Translations under genes and position numbers: made by a program
Source: Selaginella moellendorffii
Taxonomy: Eukaryota; Streptophyta; Lycopodiopsida; Selaginellales; Selaginellaceae
Assembly: GCF_000143415.4 (NCBI RefSeq)
Contig: NW_003314339.1
Coordinates: 256,812 to 320,811, forward strand
Reading direction: 5' to 3'
DNA length: 64,000 bases
Part shown: positions 54,701 through 63,973 of the stretch, in pieces
Position numbering within the stretch: position 1 is the stretch's first letter
Layout: every line of letters begins with the position of its first letter
Notes under the pieces: model-generated
What the model saw: only the letters and a program-made list of their open reading frames with translations
What the model was told of the DNA's origin: nothing
Database searches by the model: none

Positions 54701-55887
54701 ACCGCATCATCGGTCCCAGCTTCTTTATTGGAATTCCTACCTGACAGATAGCACTCATTGCCTGGGTTAACGCGAGAAAGACAGTGTCTCTTACATCGTC
54801 ACGCCATATGGCGAGTCATCCATATACATGAGCAGCAGGAAGCTTCTATCTATGCAACAGATTGAAAGAATGAGAGCGACGACTGACGAAGACAAATGGC
54901 CTATATATCTTACTCGAGCTCCCAGGCAGCGTCGTGCTTGAAGTCCCTGAAGCTGAAGTTGCCCGGCATCTCAAAGAAGGACATGTCCAACCGACGTTTT
55001 CAATGTTGCTTGTCAGGGGAAGTTACAGCGCAAGAAAATTGTCTAGGAGCAAGAGTAGAACATTGTCTAGTTTGGCTGGAATCACCAGCAGTACTTGCCC
55101 TTGAATTGCAGCATGCCTGCATTGAGCAAGAGTGGGATCATCTGGAACTAGGGAAGGGCCTGGCAAAGTTGATGCAAATTGTCACTCTCAACTTATCGAG
55201 TTGTGCTTGTGTGGCACAATTTCAACTCCATTTTCAGCCTTCAGGATTTGTGTTTTATATAAATGAAATTTTATTGCACACTAGATTTTCTAATCATTTC
55301 TATTGCTTCCTTCTAATCTGACTAAATGTTTTTTCATTATAGCCACAACAAGAGGTTCTATGTGGTCTATTACTTTATATGCCTCATCTATTATTTTAGG
55401 GGGCTCATACATAACAAGAGTAGTCTTCTATTAAACATCACTTATTTTGTTTGGTCTTGGATATATAGTTTTTATGAACTTTGGATTAAAAAGAAATAAA
55501 CTTTTTGGACTACTTGGTTGTTTTGCTACTATGCCAAAATGTCTTGCTAATTTAGAATATTATATAACATAATATATATAAGCCAAAGAGTCAACACACT
55601 TTGTCATATGTATTTGTTGCCACAGCTACTACTGTCTCTTAATCCATGCTATTGATGGCTTCTGTTGGTGTAAATGTGACCTAGAAAGCCTTACAATAGT
55701 CACAACTTAATACATAAAAGTCCATAACCAATAAACCTCCTTTTAAATGTGTATTATTTGGCATATTTGGCATTTGCTGTTCATGCTTGCTTTCTAGTAG
55801 TGGTATAAAATTATATAGTTTTCCATTTTGAATATAAAAATTAATCTGTGAGAAAATAAGCCATGAAATATTAGTTCATATATACAA
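54701..55887. other. AT-rich region, one unsupported 141-codon frame
   Basis: A plus-strand ATG frame at 54896-55321 is open for 141 codons, but its composition changes along its length and it matches nothing. From about 55240 the DNA becomes strongly AT-rich without genes. It may be the decayed interior of the gypsy element whose end follows. Confidence 0.35.
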
Positions 55888-56537
55888 CTACAACATGGTC
55901 TTCTTGGACTTTGGAGGTTGGGGACTACATCTATGTTCATTTCCATTCTCAGAGATACACCTTAGGAAGGAGAGCTGTCCAAGCTTCATCCGGTTCTTTG
56001 GTCCATTCTTGGTGGTCGAGAAGATCAACAAAGTTGCTTTTTGTTTGAAGCTTCCCACCTTGACGTTTCCAAATTGAGGCGGCACTTCGGACCTCTTCCA
56101 CCTTCGGCCACAGTTCCTCTTCTTTGGGTGTCTTTGAAGATAAGCAGCTCTTCTCCAGATCAGATCCTTTGAGTGGATGTACGCCAGTTACAGCATCGAG
56201 CAATTCCTCACTTCCTCATCCATTGGCAGGGAAGGCATTCTGAAATGGACACTTGGATCATGCAGGCTGAGCTCGAATCTTTGCGTACACTTTTTCAGTG
56301 GCACCTAGTGTTCCCTTCATACTCTGAGGACAGAGTCAAGTCCTCGTAAGGGAGGGGAGTGATGTTATGGACTGGATCATACGGAACGTAGGATATATGG
56401 GACCTGGTTAATGGAGGAGTATAGAAGGTTTTTCTTCCCTTCTCTCCTTTTCTCCTTTCCTACTCATTCTCTTTCTTGTATTCCCTTTGATTCATGAGAT
56501 ATTGGGGAATGATAGATATTACAATTCACTCCTTACA
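55888..56537 (+). mobile_element. 3' end of a Ty3/gypsy retrotransposon
   Basis: From about 55918 the plus strand reads GDYIYVHFHSQRYTLR and continues with FFGPFLVVEKINKVAFCLKL, the conserved C-terminal part of gypsy integrase just before the HPVFHVS block; a TGA follows. Downstream, GTAAGGGAGGGGAG (56346-56359) is a polypurine tract, and directly after it TGATGTTATGG opens a 178-bp LTR (56360-56537) that ends CCTTACA. TTGAC follows, as in the undisturbed gene copy near 59344, so the right junction is clear. The 5' end of the element was not found. Confidence 0.75.
56360..56537 (+). repeat. 3' LTR of the gypsy element
   Basis: Starts TGATGT right after a polypurine tract and ends TTACA at the junction with duplicated gene sequence. 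No second copy was seen in the window. Confidence 0.65.
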
Positions 56538-56860
56538 TTGACATTGTCAATTGTGCTTCAATGTTATGGAAGGGTCCCAGCAGTGTGAGGCACGTTTCCA
56601 AGAGCAAGAGGGATGCCCACTATTGAAGGTAATTAACTTTTTGTTTATAATGTGCTAATGCAAGCCACAGTACTGCTGGCCACAGGTGCACTGTTTTGTC
56701 ACAGTTTTATTCGCTTTTTTAACGACATGTGGTGCACCCAGCCTGAGATTTTCAAGAAAAAATTGAGGATTCAGGTACTTCACTTTCATTGTTAATTAAA
56801 GGGGGACATTCACAGGAGCAACAAAAACGCTCAAGGATCAAGCAGTGCTGCTCTACGCAC
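56538..56860 (+). pseudogene. Decayed duplicate of the 3' part of the 57851 gene
   Basis: Follows 59343-59700 closely: TTGACATTGTCA, ATGGAAGG.TCCCAGCAG.GTGAGGCA, CCAAGAGCAAGAGGGATGCCCAC, the small intron with ACTTTTTGTT, and the end GGGGGACATTCACA. A middle part is missing and stops are introduced. Its 5' side is cut by the gypsy LTR. Confidence 0.75.
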
Positions 56861-57084
56861 ATGAGGTTGGCAGCAATGAAGTCCAAGCTCTGAGTTCTCT
56901 GCATTGCTTTTTTAGTGAGTCTCATGTTTCTTTTGTAGCTCAAGCCGAACGACAGCTAGTATAAAAGGACGGTTGTCCAGAAGAAAAACAACTACTCATT
57001 TAATTAGGATAAAACCCAACCACAGATATCCATTTTATATCAACATCTTCCGAGCAGCCTTGAGCTCCTCGCCAACCTTGGAAG

Positions 57085-57241
57085 TGTCTTCCATAAACTT
57101 GTCAATCTGTGCTGCCGCTTGCCTTCGGCAATCGCCCACCAATTGTCCTCTTCGACAGTCACCAGCAGCACAAGATTTCCTGGTGCACGACTTGCAGGAG
57201 GCTGAGGGAGTAACTCTACAGCGCTCTTGCAGCCTTGACAA
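57085..57241 (-). pseudogene. Fragment of the NADH-glutamate synthase C-terminus
   Basis: Minus-strand CAAGDCRRGQLVGDCRRQAAAQIDKFMED parallels the C-terminal AAGDCRRGQSLVVWA-to-EGRQAA block of plant NADH-GOGAT, with an internal shortening. Nothing else of the enzyme is present here. A more extensive fragment lies at 60405-61285. Confidence 0.6.
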
Positions 57242-57665
57242 CTACATTCCCGTCCAGGTTCCAGGACGGTTTATACTTCCCATCGCTCCATCGGCTCATC
57301 ACATGATCCAGGTGATAGTATAAAAAACTGGAAAAAAAACCACGTACCTGTACCATTCATATATGGTTTTCATCACTCGTTCGGCCAGTGTCGTTCCTCT
57401 TCTTAAGGCAGCCTCGCCACCTTTTTCGACGATCATCTCCCACATGAAACAGTCTTTGGCGGCGGCACTGTCAGAGTTCTACCCTGTCGCTGGCCGGATT
57501 TCCGTCCGCGAGGACATGCGAATGCAGCTGGAGTGCAACGATCTCGGCGTCAAGGCGTCGTGCAATCGCCCACTTCCCGAGGGTGACAAGTTTGATCTGG
57601 ACCCCGAGTTCCCGCTGGAGCTGCCAGGGCATGAGAAGGATCTTAAGTGTGGCCTATTCGTCCAG
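57242..57665 (+). pseudogene. BAHD acyltransferase 5' fragment
   Basis: A piece at about 57396-57665 encodes VVPLLKAASPPFSTII, LKQ-type helix, ALSEFYPVAGRISV, MQLECNDLGVK and LKCGLFVQ, which is the N-terminal quarter of a BAHD acyltransferase. It ends at a GTACAA donor-like site. A decayed preceding exon may lie at 57242-57312 (SAHHMIQ). The catalytic HxxxD and the DFGWG motif are absent downstream, where a different gene begins. Confidence 0.7.
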
Positions 57666-57789
57666 GTACAAAAGATCTGACCATAAAACCATACGCGTAT
57701 CTAAAAGACAATGTCCTTTCAAGGGAGTTTTCGTGCTAATACAACGAATATTCTTTCATTTTGAGCAAGCCGGGCTTAGAGTTTACGCC

Positions 57790-57845
57790 TTTATGAAGCT
57801 GAAGTTCTGAAGGTCGCGTGTTCGATCCACGCTCACTTCCTTGAG
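57790..57845 (+). repeat. tRNA-derived (SINE-like) segment with B box and T arm
   Basis: AGGTCGCGTGTTCGATCCAC at 57811-57830 continues GC: a perfect five-base T stem (GCGTG/CACGC) round a TTCGATC loop. The same segment recurs at 62511-62532. The upstream half of a tRNA is not recognisable, so it is a SINE-like or pseudo-tRNA remnant. It sits between the BAHD fragment and the 57851 gene. Confidence 0.6.
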
Positions 57846-57850
57846 CCCTA

Positions 57851-59657
57851 ATGGGAATGGAAAACCTGGGGGTCGAGTCGGAGCGGCGTTCTCGGATATC
57901 AAGAAAGGGTCTTAAGAAATTAAGCAAGATAAGTAATGAGTATGACAAGCTCAGCAGGTTTTCCAAGGAGAAGAGGCTGGTGGGGCAATATGTCAACACG
58001 AGGTACGATGCAGTGGCTCAGGATCCAGACTTGGCCCATTTACTGGGTTTGCTCTACATCCACCAACACTGGGATCTCTTCCAAGATTTCATCTCCGAAG
58101 AGGTTTTCCAGACTGCTCGCCACATCCTCCAGGACCCATGCAGCCCTCAACTCGCTCGACGTTTTCTGGAATCGGGTTTGTGTGGTTTTATCGTGGAGCT
58201 GAACTTATTCATGTTTCTGTAGAAGATGCGACTCAAAGGATCAGCAATGCTTTGCTGTCTTTTCGCTTTGCTCAGCGCAAAACGGTGAGTGTCTCCTCTT
58301 GTTTCTGTTTTGTGTCTCTTACCAATTCATGTAGATGGATCTTTCAAGTGAAAAGTTTGGTGAACGAGCTCAAGCCGTTTACGAGGCCCTCTCGTATGAT
58401 ATAGTCCAAATGGTTGAACGGCAGTCATCACCAAGCTACGGCAAACTCAGCCACCAAGAGCTGGAGCTGCTCCTCTGCAGCATCAAGTCCGAACCGTTTA
58501 TCGAGGACTTGCTTGTGCCTTGCCTTCTTCCAGACGTTCTAACACACCGGGAGAAAGTGGAAGATGCGGTTGCGCATGCTCGGCTCATGTTGCTAGAAGC
58601 AGAGGCGAATATTTTCTATGGCTGCTCCTTCAACTGTAAGTATGGCGCGCTTTGGTTTATCATTATCTTCTCTGTCTGCTACAGATGCTGAACTCAAAGC
58701 AGCAGCAAAGGCTTCAGTGACTGAGAAACAAAAGCTCCATGACAGCAGCCAGCTACTCTGGTAAACCCAGTTTCTGCTTCTATCCTTACTATCTTTGTCT
58801 TGGTTTCCTTGCGTTCAGGTACATGCTTCGCAATCCTTCTCCCATAGACAAGTCGTTCAGGAGCTTTTACCTCGACGCGGTGCTACATTCAACGACGTAT
58901 GTCTCCCGTTTTCTTTTCTTATCTTTGTGAATTCGCTTAAATATTTGTGTCCAGGGCCGGGGAGGTCAAAGTGCTCACCCCGGAAGACTATCCGGACACA
59001 GTCCCTCCTGAGTTTCAAGAGGACCTTTCTGAAAAAGATCTGCGCGTGTTTCGCATCATTCCTCATGGAACTTCGTTCGGGTATGTATACTATGCAAGTG
59101 CATTTGAATCGCTCATCTCCTTGATCTGGTGATCTTGCGCTTTCTGTCTCAGCTCAAAGTCGAACGTGGTTTTTGCAAGAATGTGTGAGTTTGACCTCAA
59201 GAGCATCCTGTTGGGGGAGCCCGTGGCCAGGGAAAGGGTGTGCCAAGCTCATATACTTATCGACAAGGTATGGCCAACTCCAAAGGAGGTGTACGAGGCT
59301 TTGGTTCAGAGGTACTCTATGCATCATCAATTCGATCGCCACCTTGACATTGTCATTTGTGCTTTAGTGTCATGGAAGGTCCCAGCAGCGTGAGGCAGGT
59401 TTCCAAGAGCAAGAGGGATGCCCACCACCGAAGGTAATTCAACTTTTTGTTCATAACAGTGTTAATGCAGCGATTACAGGCCCTCTGTTGTGTGCAGAAG
59501 TGCTGCGGACAATTTCCGAGAATCGGATGGCCATAGGTGCACTTTTTTTTATCACAGTTTTGTTGGCTTTTCTAACGACGTGTTGTGCAGGGAAGATGCC
59601 GAGCCCGAGATTTTCAAGAAAAAACGGAGGAAAGCGATGCTGCTCCGTCAGTGTTAA
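57851..59657 (+). CDS. Intact 11-exon gene of unknown function
   Basis: Eleven exons join in frame to 438 residues: 57851-58175, 58223-58284, 58335-58635, 58685-58760, 58819-58896, 58955-59080, 59153-59311, 59368-59433, 59480-59536 and 59591-59657, where 58335-58635 begins with an in-frame ATG after the GTAG acceptor. I count ten by coordinates; any further split is not supported. Splice sites are canonical and introns 46-73 bp. The product is mainly helical: KGLKKLSKISNEYDKLSRFS near the start, SHQELELLLCSIKSE in the middle, YMLRNPSPIDKSFRSFYLDA later. The C-terminus is basic (KKKRRK), a possible nuclear localisation signal. No signal peptide, membrane helix or known motif was recognised. 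The intact frame through many junctions argues for a working gene. Part of its 3' end is duplicated at 56538-56860. Confidence 0.72.
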
Positions 59658-59879
59658 GATTAAAGGGGGACATTCACAATGCTTTCAGGAGCAACAAAAC
59701 GCTCAAAGTTTATGATGAAGGATCAGGTTTCTTGGACATCTTTAGCCCAGATAATTAAATAAAATGAGTTTCTTATCTTAAAGCATATACATAACTGTTG
59801 CTGTTAGTAAATCTGGCAACACTTTACATTCCAATTCCAGCAGTAAGTCTCATCTGATTGATCTCAACCTACTGTAAGC
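59658..59879. other. 3' flank of the unknown gene
   Basis: Contains the segment GGGGGACATTCACA shared with the duplicate at 56.8 kb and a likely 3' untranslated region. Nothing else seen. Confidence 0.4.
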
Positions 59880-59950
59880 ATTTATCTTTATCTGTGATCG
59901 AAAATATCAAGGAGTGGATTTTGTGCTGCTGGCCGGCTACCAAAACTCGT
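59880..59950 (+). pseudogene. GAR formyltransferase (PurN) scrap
   Basis: The plus strand encodes QGVDFVLLAGY followed by unrelated sequence. The same block, with the same preceding TTTATCTTTATCTGTGAT, occurs in opposite orientation in the larger fragment at 61758-62114. It forms the outer edge of the inverted arms described for 59960 and 63041. Confidence 0.6.
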
Positions 59951-59959
59951 GGAAGTGAC

Positions 59960-60200
59960 CTTATTTCTCTTCCTTCTTCTTGGAGAGCAGGATCAGAGCG
60001 CCCGAACTTAAGAGATGCCGCTGGAGCTGGCGATCAACAAGCATCCGGTATTAGGCGCTCCCGATTAAATCGCGACACTTGAGAGAGAGACAGAGAGAAA
60101 GATCGTGCGTGCACACAAACCTGGCCGCGCGATGATCGTAGAACAAGAATCACCGCCCTCCAACGATCGCCCTGACCTATAGATACCGAGAGATAGTCGT
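59960..60200 (-). repeat. Inverted copy of the 63.0-63.3 kb promoter region
   Basis: The complement of this stretch follows 63041-63305 through the phrases GGTCAGGGCGATCG, GGCGATTCTTGTTCTACGATC, CCAGGTTTGTGTG, the CT/GA microsatellite, CGCGATTTAATC, CAGCGGCATCT and CTGATCCTGCTCTCC. The start codon region of the 63276 gene is not intact in this copy. Confidence 0.75.
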
Positions 60201-60404
60201 GATTGTCGATAGAGCAAAACTTGAAAATGTGGATCTGGATACATGATTCCATTCTAGTCGGTCGCCAGGGGTACCATCCCGGTAAAACGTGGACCCGATT
60301 TCTCCAAAGCACCAAATTACTGTCTGGTTATTCTTCCGACGTTAAGATTCGACGAATATCCTGTTTAGGACTTGTAGTTATATTGGAGTCAAAGGCATTG
60401 TCCT

Positions 60405-61285
60405 CGTCAACCTTGGTAAATGTCAATCGCTTGTCTCCCTTCGGCATTTGCCCACACAACCAGCGATTGTTCTCTTAGACAGTCACTAGCAACAAAGACA
60501 CCCTTGACATTTGTAGAAAATTTGGCATACTCAGCTTTAATTGTGGTTGTGTGCCAATTTGAGTTTCTCATAACCTGGGATCAAACTTCTCCTTTTGCCT
60601 CGGCGTGCCCACAACACGGAAACTTCATGATTCTTACCATGGATTCCCTGGCACATGAGTTGCCAGGGAGTAGCTCTATGATCGAGACCAACTAAGAAAA
60701 AAAATCCATCAACACTCTTGCAGCAGTGACAAACTGCAGTACTGATGCAATGTGTGCCTGTATCAGCCCAACTATCACCACCACCTTCTCGCCTTTGGCG
60801 AATATGTAGTTACCATCTTTAAGCTCCGAATCAAGTAAGCTCTTCATATTCATGTGCGGCAAAATGTATGCGCTCGTATTCTTGGCCTTCTACTTTGAAA
60901 AACAAATGGTCAGAGTTCCAAAACAAATCGAAGAAGGCAAGAGTTTCATACCTTGCGTTGGTAGCTAACCTAGTTCTCCACCAAAAATAGCTACATTGCG
61001 GTTAACTCGCCGTTGCACGACCTCTGCTTTGTCGGTCTTCATGTTGTGCACACCGAAGACCTCCGATACTATCTGCTCTCTCAAACACTGTCACGGAGTG
61101 TCCGGCCTTATTGAGCTGATTAGCAAGGCCTGCCGGACCGCTACCTACAATCGCCACTAGAGACAACGACGTGAGAAACCAACGACGTGAAAACTTGTCT
61201 CTACATACCCGGTCCAGCCCTCCTCAAACTATAATTCCCAAAAACACAGGCACCCTCGCAAGGAGCAGGGCCTGGTTCCAGTCTT
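60405..61285 (-). pseudogene. NADH-glutamate synthase (GOGAT) C-terminal fragment
   Basis: Read from right to left on the minus strand, consecutive blocks of the small-subunit-like part of plant NADH-GOGAT appear: PAPCEGACVFG, then [24 protein letters not shown] (NAD/FAD-binding fold), [25 protein letters not shown], then after a break LLDSELKDGNYIFAKGEKVV, GADTGT, and the C-terminal [21 protein letters not shown]. Stops, frame shifts and large missing pieces make it non-functional. Introns are partly missing or unreadable. Confidence 0.75.
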
Positions 61286-61757
61286 GCGTTCGTTCCTGGG
61301 CCAAGTGATATGGAAGCATTTCTCATTCATACAAGAAATATCCCCGATGCGTCACTGCGTCGGAAATTTTTGTGGGCTGCGATTGAGCCTAAGTCTTAAA
61401 ACAAAGCGAACACGTCAGAGTTGCAGGCGAAATAATCATTCAATTCTACCTCGACTACTGCACCCTTCCTGGCAAGCATCCACACCGGCTCGCTCCTCTG
61501 GCGCTCTTTTCTTGGCCCTGTCCTCGTTGAGAGCTCTTTTGTAGTGCGGGGTAATTGGCCTGCAGATGCATATGCTTGTTATGGAAAATGGTATAGAAAG
61601 ATCGAAATACAAGGTAGTTCTTTTTTGCGCATGCGAGGGACTCCATCACCACTCCATTCAATCCTTTCTTCGCAGAGAGCAGCCACAACTCCACATACAG
61701 TGCGTGCTCCTGTTGGTAGCAAATCGCATCGAAAAACCAATCGAGACTAAAGAACGA
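61286..61757. other. Unassigned DNA between gene fragments
   Basis: Short frames only; no family recognised. Confidence 0.35.
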
Positions 61758-62114
61758 TCAAACCACGTACTTGCTCCAACACTCCTTGTGGCGTGTCCGT
61801 CTCTTGTTGCAAGCAATCGATGAAAGATAGAAGTTACCGAGCGCCGAGATCCTCGTGGACTTTGATTCCGTAGAAACCTTTGCCTCCAAAAGCCGGGAGG
61901 AGCGTGCTCGAGGAAACGCTTCCACGAGTTCTTTTGTATCAACTTTAAGTAGCCGGCCAGCAGCACGAAATCCACTCCTTGATGCTTGCGAATGTTCATC
62001 ACAGATAAAGATAAATCTTCTAGGAAAAGAAAAGCATGAAACCAACCTCAGAATTTCCACGAGCTCGTTTGGAGAGACTCCAGAACTTTGTTCTCGGATA
62101 ATCGCCAAGGACAA
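61758..62114 (-). pseudogene. Phosphoribosylglycinamide formyltransferase (PurN/GART) fragment
   Basis: Minus strand pieces in shifting frames: SSGVSPNELVEILR, a 26-base intron-like gap, HQGVDFVLLAGYLKLI, ELVEAFPRA, FGGKGFYGIKVHE and DTPQGVLEQV. These follow the order of the enzyme that formylates GAR in purine synthesis. The HPSLLP active-site segment is replaced by a frame shift, and an in-frame stop follows KVHEDLGAR, so the copy is dead. Confidence 0.72.
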
Positions 62115-62335
62115 AAGAATGGGAAGAACTAAACTCTAGCTTGCTGGAATGCTATGGATTCTAGCCATGGAGAAAAACCAAGTAACCTGGCTTGTCCGAG
62201 ACACGCGATTGGCATCGAGCATAAGGGTTAGGTCTCCATTTGGCCATGGAGAAAATCAGCTAAGCCGAGAAGCGTGGCGCTGGTCGAGCTCCGTTCTTGA
62301 TTCGATTCCATGGTAATTTTTAAAGGGCCCCTATA
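62115..62335. other. Unassigned spacer
   Basis: No feature seen. Confidence 0.4.
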
Positions 62336-62540
62336 AACTGTTTGAGGACTGGATTTTTCTTTCACGATTCCGTAGCCAAGCACGGCGCTCATTGTTGTAG
62401 ATTTTCTTTGTTGACTCTTGTAGGTTGTCAACAGCCGTGTTGGAACTTGAAACCCTTGGTCGCAACAGTAAAAAGTGGCACGGAAAGGCACTATAAACCC
62501 AACTGCCTGAAGGTCGTGTGTTCGATCCACGCTCATCGCA
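62336..62540 (+). repeat. Dispersed repeat with tRNA-like T arm (SINE-like)
   Basis: 62336-62483 matches the repeat after the receptor kinase at 47556. It is followed by AAGGTCGTGTGTTCGATCCA (62510-62529), a T-arm/B-box segment also found at 57811. Reverse-strand frames here (SVDRTHDLQAVG) are the familiar artefact of translating tRNA-like DNA. Confidence 0.65.
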
Positions 62541-63040
62541 TAAAAACGATTTGCCTTTAAGCACTGTTTTCATTTTGGACGATGTAGTTTCTTTAATTAT
62601 TTCTATTATTATTTGGCAGAATATTAATATAGCTCAATCTAGTGGATATTCTACGAATATTCTCTTTAAAAATATATTTGTCCACGTGGCATTTGAACAG
62701 ACGACCGTCATCGATTCAAATATCCCGCGGTTTCTCTCGTTGCATCGGCGCTGGTGCATATCGATCAAAGCTTATTTTGGTCCGGGAAGAACGATGAGGA
62801 TATACACACAGCAAAGGACAAAACCATGAGAATGGAGGTGTCCATCTGCTGGACGCCACGTTTTAGCGGATGGTGACCTCTAACGAACTAGAGGGCCGAC
62901 CGACTGGAATGGATTCATGTATCTAGTGACCAGCTGTACAAATTCGAATTTTGCTCCATCATAACCAGATCGATTTGTGATGGTTTGATTCCTCTTTTAT
63001 CGACGATCACAACTGCACGGCCAGCCGCCCACAGCTTTCT
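62541..63040. other. Intergenic region upstream of the last gene
   Basis: No gene seen. The right end leads into the promoter segment that is duplicated at 59960-60200. Confidence 0.4.
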
Positions 63041-63275
63041 CTCGGCATCTAGGTCAGGGCGATCGCTGGAGAGCGGCGATTCTTGTTCTACGATCTTTGA
63101 TCGATCACGCGGATCGCCAGGTTTGTGTGTGCACGATCTCTCTCTCTCTCTCTCTCTCTCCGCGATTTAATCATTGGGAGCGTCTTGATTGCCAGATAGA
63201 GAGATTGCGAGGATGAGCTCTAGCGGCATCTTTCAAGTTCCAGCGTTCTGATCCTGCTCTCCGCCCACTGCTGCC
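63041..63275 (+). promoter_or_regulatory. Promoter/leader of the 63276 gene, duplicated in inverted form at 60 kb
   Basis: The region directly upstream of the ATG has an inverted partner about 3 kb away, covering the leader to just past the start codon. It includes a (CT)n run at 63137-63160 of the kind common in plant 5' leaders. Confidence 0.55.
63137..63160. repeat. (CT)n microsatellite
   Basis: About eleven CT dinucleotides in the presumed leader. The inverted copy has an interrupted GA run instead. Confidence 0.9.
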
Positions 63276-63973
63276 ATGGCAAGGAGAAGGAAGAGAAATA
63301 AGAGAAAGAAGGTGGACCAGGTATGGCTGCATTTCATTCTTGCCAGTGAATGCACGTAGAGATCGAGATCACACTTTTCGCATGGATTTCGCAGGGTGAA
63401 CAGTCGCAGCTGGGAAGGGGTGATGCCTCTAGTGGACCTCCAAATGCGCAGCCTCAATCTCAGCTCGACCAGGTATTCTCGCTGTTGCAAAGCCCATGTA
63501 GAAATCACTCCTTTCCCATTTTGCAGGGTAAACCGTCTAGCAAGAGGGTGTGGATGGGTGGTGATGATGCTTCTAGTAGTGGACCTTTGAATCCTCAATC
63601 TCAGATCGTCCACCAGGTATGGCTGCATTTCATCCTCTCAAGTTATATACCCATTTTACAACAGGGCAAACCATCTAAGAAGAGGATGCGGCTGGGAGGG
63701 GGCGATGCTTCCAGCAGTGGACCTCCCAAGCATGAGAAGGTGCTAGTCTGTTTTTTGTCCAATCTTCCATGCCATATGGTGACTGTTTGCATCTTAGTTC
63801 GACTACACGCTGGATTATTTCATCCAGCGAGAACCAGACAAATTGCTTGTTAATGATCCTCACCGGAGATCGTTTACTGCGGCACAAGCAGTACAATGGT
63901 GCCCGGATATGCTTCCTGACTGCAGCAGAATGACCTTCTTGACAAACAACCAGCTGCCAAGAAAGTTTGCCCG
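63276..63973 (+). CDS. 5' part of a gene with tandemly duplicated exons (runs off the window)
   Basis: Five exons are visible: 63276-63320, 63395-63472, 63527-63616, 63665-63739 and 63798-63973, the last ending at a GTAAGA donor; the gene continues beyond 64000. The start MARRRKRNKRKK is strongly basic and may be a nuclear signal. Exons 2, 3 and 4 encode variants of one unit: G(K/E)xS..., then (G/R)GDDASS(S)GP, then a Q-rich end. Introns 1 and 3 both begin GTATGGCTGCATTTCAT, so exon and intron were copied together. The fifth exon (YTLDYFIQREPDKLLVND, QWCPDMLPDCSRMTFLTNNQ) resembles, weakly, the segment between the NB-ARC and LRR parts of plant resistance proteins; that is a guess. No other motif was recognised. 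Confidence 0.65.

Noticed and set aside
54896-55321. 141-codon plus-strand frame with ATG
   Set aside because: No recognised motif, an abrupt composition change within the frame, and it lies between a dead gene fragment and AT-rich retroelement debris. Reported only as unassigned sequence.
57811-57832. Functional tRNA gene
   Set aside because: Only the T arm and B box are present; no D arm, A box or matching acceptor stem could be found upstream.
60405-61285. Working NADH-glutamate synthase gene
   Set aside because: Only C-terminal blocks are present, in shifting frames with stops and missing segments. The large N-terminal amidotransferase and synthase parts are absent.
62228-62573. Minus-strand frames with RTHDLQAVG and GSNTRPSGS
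   Set aside because: Typical translation artefacts of tRNA-like/SINE DNA. The segment is better explained by the B-box repeat.
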